Source: UBA4064 sp050179135
GTDB lineage: Bacteria > Desulfobacterota > Desulfobacteria > Desulfobacterales > Desulfatirhabdiaceae
NCBI GenBank assembly: GCA_050179135.1
Contig: JBFXFK010000001.1
Coordinates: 23,401-87,400 of the forward strand
Direction: 5' to 3'
Length of the DNA stretch: 64,000 nt
Under the pieces are notes generated by a model. It was not told the origin of the DNA. It saw nothing but the letters and a program-made list of their open reading frames with translations, and ran no database searches. The position numbers and the translations under genes were made by a program. The first letter of the stretch is position 1. Each line of letters starts with the position of its first letter. Positions 1 through 8,715 of the stretch are shown here, piece after piece.

Positions 1-6
1 CAGACC

Positions 7-768
7 ATGGGCAAATGGTTCAAGGTTGAATTCAATGATCAGGACATATGGGTCCGGGTGGACAGCGAGTCTGCCCGCAAGGATCTGAACACAGTGGATG
101 AAGCCACCGTTCGTCAGGAACTGTCCAAAATCCTTGAAATCAATGCGCCGGATGAAAAGGAAGACCGCATTCTGGAAGAAGCCGATGAACTGACCGATGC
201 CATGTTTGACTGGCGGGACCCGGACAGTTTGGAGCGGGCCTATGGTGCGGAAGATGAAGCCTATATCGATGCGGAATTGTCCTGGCTCCCGGCCAATGGT
301 CCGTTCAAGGTGTTTACCGAGCCGCTTCTGGTTTTGGGGATGACAACCGACCTGTTCTGGGGCAGGCCCCTGGACCTGCTGCTGATTGATCTGGAAGAGC
401 AGGACCTGGCGTTGAAAGACACCACGGGTGATCGGCGGCGATCCCCAAAAGACCGGGAAGAGAAATCTGACAAACAGAGCCGGCTGGGACTGATTGAAAA
501 CGAGACCATTCGGGATTTCTGGGATGTGTTCACCATTTATGGAAAGGATGTCACCCGGGTCACGATGCTGATTGCCGGGCAAGACCGGGGATATACGCTG
601 GTGGTGGCGTTTCTGAAAAAAAAATCCGGAAAATCATCTGTTCTGGAAATGCAGGAAATGTCGTTTGGTGACAGCAATGTTCAGGAGCGTCTGGCCGGGA
701 TGGATGAATTGATCACCCGAACCACCAGCCCGTGGAAGGTTTATCGGGCGGTGTCGGCTGAGGACTGA
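7..768 (+). CDS. Hypothetical acidic protein, 253 aa
   Basis: I do not recognise this protein. It is strongly acidic in its first 90 residues, with no signal peptide, no membrane segment and no clear catalytic motif. A basic, low-complexity stretch (RRRSPKDREEKSDKQSR) near residues 144-160 splits it into two parts. The reading frame is open to the window edge, so the ATG used here may not be the true start and no ribosome site can be judged. It is followed by a heptanucleotide repeat and a GT4 glycosyltransferase on the same strand. No function can be inferred from that context. Confidence 0.6.
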   Translation: MGKWFKVEFNDQDIWVRVDSESARKDLNTVDEATVRQELSKILEINAPDEKEDRILEEADELTDAMFDWRDPDSLERAYGAEDEAYIDAELSWLPANGPFKVFTEPLLVLGMTTDLFWGRPLDLLLIDLEEQDLALKDTTGDRRRSPKDREEKSDKQSRLGLIENETIRDFWDVFTIYGKDVTRVTMLIAGQDRGYTLVVAFLKKKSGKSSVLEMQEMSFGDSNVQERLAGMDELITRTTSPWKVYRAVSAED

Positions 769-783
769 GGTCGGACGGCTACA

Positions 784-813
784 ACTTAACACTTAACACT
801 TAACACTTAAAAC
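784..813. repeat. Tandem heptanucleotide array (cttaaca units)
   Basis: Four consecutive near-perfect copies of a 7-base unit (cttaaca) sit directly upstream of the GT4 gene. The same unit recurs on both sides of the assembly gap at 6455-6554. Heptanucleotide arrays of other sequences occur elsewhere in the window. Confidence 0.8.
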
Positions 814-822
814 TGATCTTCT

Positions 823-2007
823 ATGCGCGTGCTGCACGTCGGCAAATTTTATCCGCCAGTTGCGGGTGGAATCGAAAATTTTCTGGGAGATTTGCTGCCG
901 GCCCTTGAGAAAATGGGGGTTTCGGCCGCGGCGCTGGTTCATGATGACCCGAACGGGGGGGCAACTCCGGACACCGGCCTTCCCCGGATTTATCGGGCCC
1001 CGTGCAGCGGAACCCTGCTGTATGCACCGGTAAGCCCGATGTTTCCAAAGATCATGGCGCATGCGATCCGGGAATTCCGACCGGATATCCTGCATCTGCA
1101 TGTTCCCAATACATCGGCCTTTTGGGCGCTGGTGCTGCCGGTGGCCAGAAAAATACCCTGGGTGATCCACTGGCATGCCGATGTGGTATCGTCACAAATC
1201 GATCGCCGAATGGCCCTGGCCTATCAGATATACCGCCCGGTGGAGCAGCTTTTTTTGCAGCATGCCACACGCATCATCACCACATCCCGGGCCTATCTGG
1301 ACAGCAGCCCCACATTGGCGCGGTTTCGGAACAAATGCCGGGTGGCGCCTCTGGGGCTGGATCATCATCGGGTGGATGTCCCCACAGCAGAAGACCGGCA
1401 ATGGGCCGATCAGGTCTGGGGCCGGACCGGTCACCGGATTCTGGTGGTCGGCAGGCTGACCTACTACAAGGGGCATGATGTCGTGCTGAACGCCATGTCA
1501 GAATTGCCGGAGGCCCGACTGGTGGTGGTGGGGGATGGCGAGCGGGAAACCAGCCTGCGCCTTCAGATTGCGGCCAATGGTCTGGATGACCGTGTCCGGT
1601 TGACCGGTCTTCTGCCGGAACACCGGTTGCATGCCCTGATGGCAACCTGCGACCTCCTGTGCCTGCCCTCGATCGAGCGGACAGAGGCATTCGGTCTGGT
1701 GCTTCTGGAAGCCATGCGTTTTGCAAAGCCGGTTGTGGCCAGCGATATTCCGGGTTCGGGTGTGGGCTGGGTGGTGGATCACGGGGTAACCGGGCTCCTG
1801 GTCAGACCGGGACATGCCGGTGATCTGGCTGCAGCCCTGCACACGGTTCTGGACAGTCCGGCTGTAAAATTGCAAATGGGACAGGCAGCCCTTGACCGGT
1901 TTTATGCGCATTTTCAGATCGATCCGGTTGCATCGCAGATTGTTCTTGCGTATAAAGGGGTCAGGGAACAGGGGTCAGGCCGTCCACGATGTCCACTTTG
2001 TCCATGA
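823..2007 (+). CDS. Glycosyltransferase, GT4 family (GT-B fold)
   Basis: Retaining GT-B glycosyltransferase that would move a sugar from a nucleotide-sugar donor in cell-envelope glycan synthesis at the cytoplasmic face. The N-terminal acceptor domain opens with the usual GT4 motif (HVGKFYPPVAGGIENFLGDL, residues 4-23). The C-terminal donor domain carries VVGRLTYYKGHDVV near residue 210 and the donor-binding E-x7-E region ERTEAFGLVLLEAM near residue 286. At 394 residues it is full length. The last codons and the TGA lie inside a 9-base tandem repeat (1982-2026), so the C-terminus has probably been rewritten by repeat DNA. A GT2 gene follows 80 bases later. The substrate cannot be told from sequence. 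Confidence 0.88.
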   Translation: MRVLHVGKFYPPVAGGIENFLGDLLPALEKMGVSAAALVHDDPNGGATPDTGLPRIYRAPCSGTLLYAPVSPMFPKIMAHAIREFRPDILHLHVPNTSAFWALVLPVARKIPWVIHWHADVVSSQIDRRMALAYQIYRPVEQLFLQHATRIITTSRAYLDSSPTLARFRNKCRVAPLGLDHHRVDVPTAEDRQWADQVWGRTGHRILVVGRLTYYKGHDVVLNAMSELPEARLVVVGDGERETSLRLQIAANGLDDRVRLTGLLPEHRLHALMATCDLLCLPSIERTEAFGLVLLEAMRFAKPVVASDIPGSGVGWVVDHGVTGLLVRPGHAGDLAAALHTVLDSPAVKLQMGQAALDRFYAHFQIDPVASQIVLAYKGVREQGSGRPRCPLCP

Positions 2008-2026
2008 CGACCACTACGTCCACCAT
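1982..2026. repeat. Nine-base tandem repeat (GTCCANNNN)x5 over the end of the GT4 gene
   Basis: Five consecutive 9-base units start GTCCA or GACCA and vary in the last four bases. The stop codon of the GT4 gene (2005-2007) is inside the third unit. A similar array of four units lies at 8603-8638. Confidence 0.75.
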
Positions 2027-2087
2027 GTCAAACAGGCTCTAACAGACCCCGGCTACCAGATTGTGCAGGACCATCAACCCAAAAAAT

Positions 2088-2798
2088 ATGTCAAAACCAA
2101 CCCCAAAAATAGCGGTAATCATACCCGCCCTCGATGAGGCAGACACCATTGCCCGGGTAATAACGGGCATTCGGGACAACACCCGCGCCAAAATTGTGGT
2201 CATCGATGATGCCAGCACAGATGACACCATTCAGCAGGCCAGACGCGCCGGCGCCACGGTGCTGCCCCTGACCGTCCGGCTGGGGGCATGGGGCGCCATT
2301 CGAACCGGAATGCGGTATGTTGTCCAGCACAATCATGTGGATATCGTGGTGACCATGGATGCCGATGGCCAGCATGATCCGGCGTTTATTCCGCATCTCA
2401 TCGATCCGGTATTGACGGATCAGGCGGATATGGTTATTGGTTCCTGTGTTTCGCGTGGCAGCATTTTCCGAAAAATAACCTGGGCGTTTTTTCGACGCTT
2501 CAACGGCTTTGACCTGATGGACCTGACATCCGGGTACCGGGCATACAGCCGGGGAACCCTCGATGCCGTCATGAGTCTCGATACGGCCCTTTTGGATTAT
2601 CAGGATATCGGGGTCCTGCTGGCGCTGCGCAAGGCAGGTCTGCGGATTCTGGAAGTTCCGGTCGGTATGCGCCCCCGGATAAAGGGACATTCCCGGGTGT
2701 TTCATACCTGGTGGGATGTGTTCATCTATCTGACGGTCACAACCATTTTATGTGTATCCAAAGTCAAAATTCCAAAATTGTCCCTCAACCGGCGATAA
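2088..2798 (+). CDS. Glycosyltransferase family 2, polyprenyl-phosphate sugar synthase type
   Basis: GT-A glycosyltransferase resembling dolichyl/undecaprenyl-phosphate sugar synthases. It begins KIAVIIPALDEADTIARVI, has the nucleotide-binding VVIDDASTDDT motif and the metal-binding DADGQHD motif (a DXD). The region DLTSGYRAYSRGTLDAV is typical of the DPM1/DPG-synthase branch. I use the ATG at 2088 because homology starts there; an in-frame ATG at 2061 lies in poorly conserved sequence. A carboxy-terminal hydrophobic stretch (FIYLTVTTILCVS) could bind the membrane. Making a lipid-linked sugar would fit the GT-C protein encoded at 4125, which uses such donors. This link is inference. Confidence 0.87.
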   Translation: MSKPTPKIAVIIPALDEADTIARVITGIRDNTRAKIVVIDDASTDDTIQQARRAGATVLPLTVRLGAWGAIRTGMRYVVQHNHVDIVVTMDADGQHDPAFIPHLIDPVLTDQADMVIGSCVSRGSIFRKITWAFFRRFNGFDLMDLTSGYRAYSRGTLDAVMSLDTALLDYQDIGVLLALRKAGLRILEVPVGMRPRIKGHSRVFHTWWDVFIYLTVTTILCVSKVKIPKLSLNRR

Positions 2799-2820
2799 TG
2801 AACCGAAGGCCGGACGGCAA

Positions 2821-3672
2821 ATGGAGACGCAACTGATGCAGACGAAAAATCAGGGGATGTTTCAAATGGACCGGGCCATGAGAAAGGAAGTTCTCGATCT
2901 CATCGACGAGCGCATCGAACAGGCTCAGGTTTTCCGGACCGACATTGTTCAAATGAAAACCATGATGCATGAGATCATCGGTATTCAGAAACATACCGAC
3001 GCCCGAATGGACCGGCTGTCCGAAACCATGCAGTCACTGACCGAGGCCCAGAACCGGACTGAAATCAGTATTAAAGAACTGGCCGATGCCCAGAACCGGA
3101 CCGACGCCCGAATGGAACGGCTGTCCGAAACCATGCAGTCACTGGCCGATGCCCAGAACCGGACCGACGCCAGCCTAAAAAAACTGGCCGATGCCCAGAA
3201 CCGGACCGACGCCAGCCTGAAAAAACTGGCCGATGCCCAGAACCGGACCGAAATAACGGTCGCCAATCTGGTCAAAAAGGTGGATAACCTGGGAACCGAA
3301 ATGGGCGGGCTGTCCAGCAGCGTGGGTTATGCCATGGAAAATGAAGCCTACCGCAAACTGCCGATGCATCTGAAAGAACGATACGGCATCGAGATCCGGG
3401 ATCGGATGATCCGCCTGCTTCTGGATGGCGACGAGATCAATTTTTTCGCCCATGCCAAAAAGGATGGAGAGGATGTCGTGGTGGTGGGAGAAGCGGAACT
3501 CAAATTTTCCAGCGTCGGAAAGATGAAAAATCTGAAAAATCATGTATCTGTTGTTCAAAAACATTATTCCCAGCCGATCGTTCCCATGATCATCACCCAT
3601 TTGGCCATGCCCGCGGCACTGGCGGCAGCCAAAAAGAAAGGGGTTATCGTCATTCAAAGTTTTGAATGGTAA
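2821..3672 (+). CDS. Coiled-coil protein with C-terminal PD-(D/E)XK nuclease-like domain
   Basis: The N-terminal two thirds are coiled coil built of a 14-residue tandem repeat (LADAQNRTDASLKK and variants, encoded by near-identical 42-base units at about 3060-3250). The last 110 residues contain YRKLPMHLKERYGIEI, GDEINFFAHA and VVVGEAELKFS, which fits the E-x-K core of PD-(D/E)XK folds seen in the DUF3782-like family of predicted nucleases. I choose ATG 2821; an ATG at 2752 would overlap the GT2 gene. Role unknown. The same architecture recurs at 15787, and degenerately at 20217, so this is a local paralogous family. It separates the GT2 gene from its probable DUF2304 partner and looks like an insertion. 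Confidence 0.7.
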   Translation: METQLMQTKNQGMFQMDRAMRKEVLDLIDERIEQAQVFRTDIVQMKTMMHEIIGIQKHTDARMDRLSETMQSLTEAQNRTEISIKELADAQNRTDARMERLSETMQSLADAQNRTDASLKKLADAQNRTDASLKKLADAQNRTEITVANLVKKVDNLGTEMGGLSSSVGYAMENEAYRKLPMHLKERYGIEIRDRMIRLLLDGDEINFFAHAKKDGEDVVVVGEAELKFSSVGKMKNLKNHVSVVQKHYSQPIVPMIITHLAMPAALAAAKKKGVIVIQSFEW

Positions 3673-3675
3673 CAC

Positions 3676-4128
3676 ATGAAATCCATCACACCTTTTTTAT
3701 CGCCGGCGCAACTGACTTCCCTGGTAATCGGCATCTCGATCGGGTGCATCATCCTGACACTGGTCCGAAAAAACCATCTGCTGATCGGCAATTCGGTCTG
3801 GTGGCTGATACTGGCCGGGGCCAGCATTGTTCTGGGGGCTTACAGCAGGCTGATCGATATCATCGGCCGGTTTTTGGGCATCCATTATCCGCCCATCCTT
3901 CTGGTCATTCTGGCAACCGGTGTCATTCTCATCAAAATGCTCAACATGGATTTGAAACAGTCCGAGCAGGAAAGAAAGATTCGGCGGCTGGCGGAAAAAC
4001 TGGCGATTCTGGAAGGGGAACGCTATCCGGAACCTCTTCCCCGGATCGGGGAATATCCGGATGGGGATAATATGCCCAATCCGGATATTGTCTCTTCCAA
4101 TAGTACGGAACACCCCACGATAACATGA
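3676..4128 (+). CDS. DUF2304-like small membrane protein
   Basis: A 150-residue protein with three predicted membrane segments (about residues 12-28, 40-57 and 75-93), then a charged helix (EQERKIRRLAEKLAILEGE). The order of three helices and a short coiled tail is that of DUF2304 proteins, which usually sit beside a DPM1-like GT2 and are thought to assist or anchor it. The GT2 at 2088 would be that partner, with the coiled-coil gene inserted between. The stop overlaps the next start (ATGA at 4125), so translation is probably coupled to the GT-C protein. Confidence 0.65.
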   Translation: MKSITPFLSPAQLTSLVIGISIGCIILTLVRKNHLLIGNSVWWLILAGASIVLGAYSRLIDIIGRFLGIHYPPILLVILATGVILIKMLNMDLKQSEQERKIRRLAEKLAILEGERYPEPLPRIGEYPDGDNMPNPDIVSSNSTEHPTIT

Positions 4129-5990
4129 AAAATTCCCGGAAAAAGGCAATAAACATGGCTGTCGACAGCAGCCGCACCATCGATCCGTCGGCCCCTGTCA
4201 CCCGGTCCCGCCTGGACGTCGGGTGGGTCGGCCCACTGATCCTGGTGACCCTGGTGGCCATTACCTATGGTCACACCCTGGATGTTCCGTTTTATCTGGA
4301 TGATTTTTCATCCATCGTGGAAAATCCGGTCATTTATCAGTGGGATGGCAGCCCGGGTCAGATATGGCGATATTCCGCCATGCGCATCATTGCCTATCTG
4401 TCCCTGGCGCTGAATTATCAGATGCACGCGTTTCAGGTAACCGGTTATCATGTCGTCAACATCCTGATTCATATTCTGGCCGGCATGGCGGTATTGGGGC
4501 TGTTAAAAGGACTGGTCCGGACACCGGTTACCAGCCGGATGTTTTCCGCATCCGAAAAGACCTGGATTCCGCTGGCCGCAGCCATCCTGTTTGTGCTGCA
4601 CCCGCTTCAGACTCAGGCCGTTACCTATATTGTACAGAGAATGGCGTCCCTGGCAGCCCTGTTTTATGTGCTATCCATGGCAGCCTATGTTCAGGCCCGG
4701 CTGTCGGATCACCAGCGCAATCGCGTCATCTGGATCATCGTGTGCATCCTGTCGGCCGGGTGCGGCATTCTGACAAAGCAGAATACGGCCACCCTGCCGT
4801 TCAGCATGATCGCGCTGGAATACGGGTTTTTTCAGACACCTCTCAAAAAACTGGGCCTTGTGGCCCTGGCAGGCGGTATCGCGATTCTGGCTGCGGGTCT
4901 GATTCTGGTCGGCGTATTTGACTACAACCCGTTTTCGCTTCAAAAAATGCTGGCAATGACCCGGGAAACCACGACAATATCGCGGGAATCCTATCTGGCA
5001 ACCCAGCTCTGGGTGTTGTTGCGGTATATCCGGTTGTTTTTCTGGCCAAACGATCTGCATATCGATTATGATTTCGCCCTGATTGACGGGATGTATAACG
5101 GTCAGGCCCTGATCGGCCTGGTCATTCATGCCGGAATTATCGGCCTGGGAATATGGCAGTTGAAAAAGCATCCGCTGCCGGCATTCGGGCTGCTGTTTTT
5201 TTATCTGGCCCATGCCGTGGAATCCAGTATTATTCCGATCCGGGATGTGGTATTTGAACATCGTACCTATCTGCCCAATCTGGGATTGATCATGGTCTGC
5301 ACGTGGTTCATCCTGTCGCAGTTGAAACGCTGGATACCGTTCAACGCCGCCGTTGCCATTTTTTTGGTGATGGCGTGCGGTCTGGGGACCGCGACCTGGC
5401 TGCGGAATCAGCAGTGGCGGGATCCCATTGCGCTGTGGGAAGACAACGTAAAAAAAGCGCCGGGGAACCTCCGGGGCTGGGACATTCTGGGAAAGCATTA
5501 CCTTCAGGCGGGTCAGCCGGAAAAGGCCCTGGCCGTCCTCAATCACGCAATGGATCAGAGCAATATCGGAAATGACCTGTCAAATGGATCGGCCAGCGTG
5601 GAAACGATTTTAAATATCGTGGTGGCGCACAAGCATCTCAAACGCTATGACCGCGGACTGGCCATAATCGATCAGGCCCTGCACCAGGACATGTCCCCCA
5701 TGAACCGCTCGAAATTTTATATCAACCGGGGCAATATCCTGTTCGAGCAGCAGCATTTCGATCAGGCAGAGGCCGCGTTTCGGGAGGCCATAAAAATCTA
5801 TCCGGCAGGCCTGACCGCGCGTATCAACCTGTCGGTCATTTTGGGATTTACCAACCGCATTGCCGAAGGCGAAGCCCTGTGCCATGAGGTGCTGGCCATC
5901 GATCCCGGCAATGATGCGGCCAAACGCAATCTGGCCCTGCTTCGGGATCTGAAAACAAAGCAGAATCGGCAGGAATCCGCCGGCCGGTAG
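4125..5990 (+). CDS. Polytopic GT-C-like membrane protein with C-terminal TPR repeats
   Basis: A 621-residue inner-membrane protein. The N-terminal part (about residues 30-425) has around ten hydrophobic segments and early DD (PFYLDDFSSIVENP, about residue 50), an acidic loop typical of lipid-sugar-dependent GT-C transferases. The motif LHPLQTQAVTYIVQRMASL is characteristic of the TMTC-like bacterial proteins with TPRs. Residues about 450-610 form at least four TPR helix pairs, the last around YPAGLTARINLSVILGFTNR. Predicted role: transfer of a sugar from a polyprenyl-phosphate donor to an exported protein or glycan. Start codon overlaps the previous stop. An alternative ATG at 4155 (MAVDSS) is possible. 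Confidence 0.75.
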   Translation: MKNSRKKAINMAVDSSRTIDPSAPVTRSRLDVGWVGPLILVTLVAITYGHTLDVPFYLDDFSSIVENPVIYQWDGSPGQIWRYSAMRIIAYLSLALNYQMHAFQVTGYHVVNILIHILAGMAVLGLLKGLVRTPVTSRMFSASEKTWIPLAAAILFVLHPLQTQAVTYIVQRMASLAALFYVLSMAAYVQARLSDHQRNRVIWIIVCILSAGCGILTKQNTATLPFSMIALEYGFFQTPLKKLGLVALAGGIAILAAGLILVGVFDYNPFSLQKMLAMTRETTTISRESYLATQLWVLLRYIRLFFWPNDLHIDYDFALIDGMYNGQALIGLVIHAGIIGLGIWQLKKHPLPAFGLLFFYLAHAVESSIIPIRDVVFEHRTYLPNLGLIMVCTWFILSQLKRWIPFNAAVAIFLVMACGLGTATWLRNQQWRDPIALWEDNVKKAPGNLRGWDILGKHYLQAGQPEKALAVLNHAMDQSNIGNDLSNGSASVETILNIVVAHKHLKRYDRGLAIIDQALHQDMSPMNRSKFYINRGNILFEQQHFDQAEAAFREAIKIYPAGLTARINLSVILGFTNRIAEGEALCHEVLAIDPGNDAAKRNLALLRDLKTKQNRQESAGR

Positions 5991-5991
5991 C

Positions 5992-6140
5992 CGGTAGGTC
6001 AGGTTGGCCGGTAGTTTGGCCTACCTGACGCCGGACCGCAGGATGCCGTATTCATCCTTTTGCGGTTCGCTGTTGATTTTCAGCCGGTAGCCGGTAGGTC
6101 AGGATGTCGCGGCCCTATGCGACTTCCTGACAGCCGCCAG
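5992..6140. repeat. Two partial copies of the GGTAGGTCAGG palindromic repeat family
   Basis: The sequence contains gccggtaggtcagg followed by ggtagtttggcctacctgac, a self-complementary block, then a second shorter copy from about 6089. The same family occurs near 14380, 15640, 16644, 16971, 30908 and 33315. Full copies are about 110 bases with ends reading GTAGGTCAGG and CCTGACCTAC. This opens a 595-base gene-free stretch (5991-6585) filled with repeats and one gap. Confidence 0.75.
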
Positions 6141-6182
6141 GCGGTGACGGGACGTTGGTGTTGATCCCATCAAAACCAACGT

Positions 6183-6224
6183 AACCGCTCATGATCAAGG
6201 GCTTGCTCACCCCCGGGCGAAAAT
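6183..6224. repeat. Interspersed repeat containing CACCCCCGGG
   Basis: The block has the order aaccgctcatgatcaagg, cttgctcacccccgggcg, aaaatg. Related blocks lie at 28313-28366 and 28489-28530 (inverted) and at 33196-33240 and 38780-38826. They share a CATGATC core and a CACCCCCGGGAATGAAAAT-like end. Function unknown. Confidence 0.6.
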
Positions 6225-6240
6225 GATATCTTTTTTAAAA

Positions 6241-6341
6241 GCCCCGTAGGGGCGACCTGTTTGTAGAAATAGATGCGGTTATTCCCATCAAGCTCCATTG
6301 AGCGGCCTGAAACCGGAATACACAGGTCGCCCCTACGGGGC
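6241..6341. repeat. Perfect 20-base inverted repeat, gccccgtaggggcgacctgt
   Basis: The arm at 6241-6260 is exactly complementary to 6322-6341. Each arm is itself partly palindromic (CCCCGTAGGGG). A third degenerate copy (caggacgctcctacggagc) follows at about 6373-6391. This resembles REP-type or MITE-type intergenic palindromes. Confidence 0.8.
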
Positions 6342-6416
6342 TTGATGGAAATTTTTATGCGTCATTCTACAAACAGGACGCTCCTACGGAGCTTGATGTA
6401 TTTTCACCGTAACCAA

Positions 6417-6580
6417 CACTTAAAACTTAACAATTAAAACCTAACACTTAAAACNNNNNNNNNNNNNNNNNNNNNNNNNNNNNNNNNNNNNNNNNNNNNN
6501 NNNNNNNNNNNNNNNNNNNNNNNNNNNNNNNNNNNNNNNNNNNNNNNNNNNNNNTTAAAACCTAACACTTAAAACTAAAA
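6417..6580. repeat. Heptanucleotide array interrupted by the assembly gap
   Basis: Copies of cttaaaa/cttaaca-like 7-base units lie on both sides of the N run: aacacttaaaacttaac before and taaaacctaacacttaa after. The assembler probably broke here because the array is longer than a read. The GspL-like gene starts six bases after the array. Confidence 0.75.
6455..6554. other. Assembly gap, 100 N
   Basis: A run of exactly 100 N bases, the conventional placeholder for a gap of unknown size. It is flanked by the same tandem heptamer, so the missing DNA is at least partly repeat, and further genes could be missing. Confidence 0.97.
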
Positions 6581-6585
6581 CACCT

Positions 6586-7938
6586 GTGTCAAAACAAATT
6601 CTGGGCATATATCTCGACAAAACCACGCTTCAGTACGCGTGCGCCGAAAAAAAAATCGTCTCCTGGCATCTCCAAAAGCCGGCCCAGGAACTGGAGCCGT
6701 TTGGAGAACTGCCTGATGGTGATGGGCCGGGACTCAGGGACTTTCTTAAAAAAATACCCGTTCAAAAAAAAAGGCAGCTCATTATTCTGTTACCCGGAAA
6801 CCTCTTTGTTGCCCGGGAGATACAGCTTCCGGCCATGGCCCTGGAAGAGGCCCTGACCGCGGTAAAAAACATGCTGGAACTGGTCTGTCATTTGCCCGTG
6901 GCCGAAATATTTCATGACATTCTGCTGTGCAGACTCCCGGATAAACGTATCAACGCCCTGATCATCTATGCGCCCAAACGGGACATATCGCCGGTGTTGG
7001 ACATTGTGCGCGAAACCGGTCATGAACGGTCTTTAAAAGCCGTTGCACCGGTCGCATTGGGTCTAAGCGTCTGGCTGAACCTGCAAAAGCAGCCCATGCC
7101 CATGGGGCTGGTGACCTCCGGCGATGAAATGGATATTTCCATTTTCACAACGAACGGCTGTCTGTATTCCGCATCGGTCAGTCTTCCTCACCCCGGCGGT
7201 GGGAACTCGATCGCCGCCATTTCCAGCCGGATGAAACTTTCAGTTGACCGGTTTTTCAGCCTGCACCCGGGAACCGGTCTTCAGACCCTGGTGGTCCAAC
7301 CCTGCCACGGTTTGAAATTGTTTCAGGACATCCCCGGCCCGTTCATGGCCGCGGCGCTGGCCTATGGTTTCAACCCCGGACAAAATATTTCCATTTCCGG
7401 CTCACCCACCCGGCTGCGCATTTTTCCCTGGTGGAAAACCTGGCTGATCATTGCGGTATTGACATCCCTTTGGCCGGTTTTCTGGACATGGAATACCACC
7501 CGGCGGATCGATGCCAACACGGCGGAAATCGCGCAGTTGAAAACCCGGAACCGCCAGCTTTCGGATGTCATCCGTCCCCTGGAAAAAAACCGGGATGCGG
7601 ACCAGGGCAAAAAACTGCTCATCGATGAACTGAACACCTTCATGAACACCCGGCCAAAGGTGTTTGCCTGGCTGAACGGCATTGCCGACAAGGTGCCCGA
7701 GGGCACCTGGTTTTCCCGGTGTACGCTGACCGGACAGGACCTGGTGGTTCAGGGGCAAAGCAAGGATGCCATCCGGGTTTTGGAGGCGTTGCGCGGCCTG
7801 GATGTTGTCGAGCAGGTCAAACTGATGGGCACGGTCACCAAAGGACCAGATGGCATGGAACTGTTTACCATGAATATTCGGATGCATGAAACCGTCCCGC
7901 CTGCCGCGGACAATCCAAAACCGGCGGAAAAAGAATGA
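6586..7938 (+). CDS. gspL: Type II secretion GspL / PilM-PilN-like inner-membrane platform protein
   Basis: The N-terminal 275 residues resemble the actin-like cytoplasmic domain of GspL/PilM (opens QILGIYLDKTTLQYAC; IILLPGNLFVAREIQLP). One membrane segment follows at residues about 284-302 (WKTWLIIAVLTSLWPVFW), then a periplasmic PilN-like ferredoxin fold with coiled coil (TAEIAQLKTRNRQLSDVI) ending LVVQGQSKDAIRVLEALRGL. This is GspL order, equal to a PilM-PilN fusion. It would link the cytoplasmic ATPase to the envelope machinery. The start is GTG just after a heptamer array, with no good ribosome site visible. The stop overlaps the gspM-like start (ATGA at 7935). A type IV pilus assignment is the main alternative. 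Confidence 0.75.
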   Translation: MSKQILGIYLDKTTLQYACAEKKIVSWHLQKPAQELEPFGELPDGDGPGLRDFLKKIPVQKKRQLIILLPGNLFVAREIQLPAMALEEALTAVKNMLELVCHLPVAEIFHDILLCRLPDKRINALIIYAPKRDISPVLDIVRETGHERSLKAVAPVALGLSVWLNLQKQPMPMGLVTSGDEMDISIFTTNGCLYSASVSLPHPGGGNSIAAISSRMKLSVDRFFSLHPGTGLQTLVVQPCHGLKLFQDIPGPFMAAALAYGFNPGQNISISGSPTRLRIFPWWKTWLIIAVLTSLWPVFWTWNTTRRIDANTAEIAQLKTRNRQLSDVIRPLEKNRDADQGKKLLIDELNTFMNTRPKVFAWLNGIADKVPEGTWFSRCTLTGQDLVVQGQSKDAIRVLEALRGLDVVEQVKLMGTVTKGPDGMELFTMNIRMHETVPPAADNPKPAEKE

Positions 7939-8498
7939 ACCTCAGCCAGCGCCATCGCCGCCACTTTCTGGCTGCCGCGTTTCTGGCGGTCTGTCTGCTG
8001 TCCTGGTGGGCCCAGGTGTTTGACCCGCTTCAGGAAAAAATCCAGGAGCAACAGGATGATATGGCCCGGCAGAAAAAGGATTACCGACAGCTTTTGTTTC
8101 AACAGGAGCAGTTGGCCCCGTATCAGCACCCGGACCCGTCTTTGGATGAAGACCTTGCCCGGCTGACCGGTCAACTGGTCCTGGGAAAGCAGTTGGAGGA
8201 ATTGAATCCCGGAATCCAGACCGTGATCCAGGAACTGGTGGAAAAAAACGGCATGACCTTCAAATCCTACAAGGATCTGCCGTCTGTTGTCTGGAAACGC
8301 CATCTGGTGGTCAGAACAGAACTGCAACTGGAGGCCGGGCTTGAAAATCTGGCCAATTTTCTGCAGGCTCTGGAGGACATGCCGCGCATGGTTCGCATCG
8401 AAAAATTGACGGTCACATCCCGGCGCGCCAAAGAGGTCAATCTGCTGGTGTTAATCCAGTTGGGGGCATTATACATAGAGGAAACATTCCGGCCATGA
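7935..8498 (+). CDS. gspM: Type II secretion GspM / PilO-like protein
   Basis: A 187-residue bitopic protein with one N-terminal membrane helix (HFLAAAFLAVCLLSWWAQVF, about residues 10-29). Next comes a coiled coil (EKIQEQQDDMARQKKDYRQL), then a small ferredoxin-like domain (LVVRTELQLEAGLENLANFL and RMVRIEKLTVTSR). This is the GspM/PilO pattern. It overlaps gspL by four bases and precedes the secretin gene, so L, M and D form one secretion module. Such proteins pair with GspL in the inner-membrane platform. Confidence 0.75.
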   Translation: MNLSQRHRRHFLAAAFLAVCLLSWWAQVFDPLQEKIQEQQDDMARQKKDYRQLLFQQEQLAPYQHPDPSLDEDLARLTGQLVLGKQLEELNPGIQTVIQELVEKNGMTFKSYKDLPSVVWKRHLVVRTELQLEAGLENLANFLQALEDMPRMVRIEKLTVTSRRAKEVNLLVLIQLGALYIEETFRP

Positions 8499-8518
8499 TG
8501 CGTAGCCGCCCCCCGGAG

Positions 8519-8539
8519 TGTCAAAATAAAATTTTGACA
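8519..8539. repeat. TGTCAAAAT / ATTTTGACA palindrome, copy 1
   Basis: Nine-base arms around a three-base centre, preceded by GGAG. It is one of seven copies in the window (also 14324, 14475, 16863, 17052, 28259 and 30780). This copy lies between gspM and gspD. Confidence 0.85.
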
Positions 8540-8602
8540 TCGGCACTGTGATTATGATCGGGATGGTAGAGACAAGGCATGCCAAGTCTCCACGTTTCCA
8601 AC

Positions 8603-8638
8603 GTCCATAATGTCCGTAATGTCCAAAACGTCCAGTAA
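8603..8638. repeat. Nine-base tandem repeat (GTCCANNNN)x4
   Basis: Four units: GTCCATAAT, GTCCGTAAT, GTCCAAAAC and GTCCAGTAA. The same kind of unit makes up the array at 1982-2026. Confidence 0.7.
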
Positions 8639-8715
8639 CTGCTGGACAGGGGGCAACCCGTGCACCCGTTTCACCCAAAGATATCAATTTTTGAACAGAC
8701 AGAGGCAACCCGCTC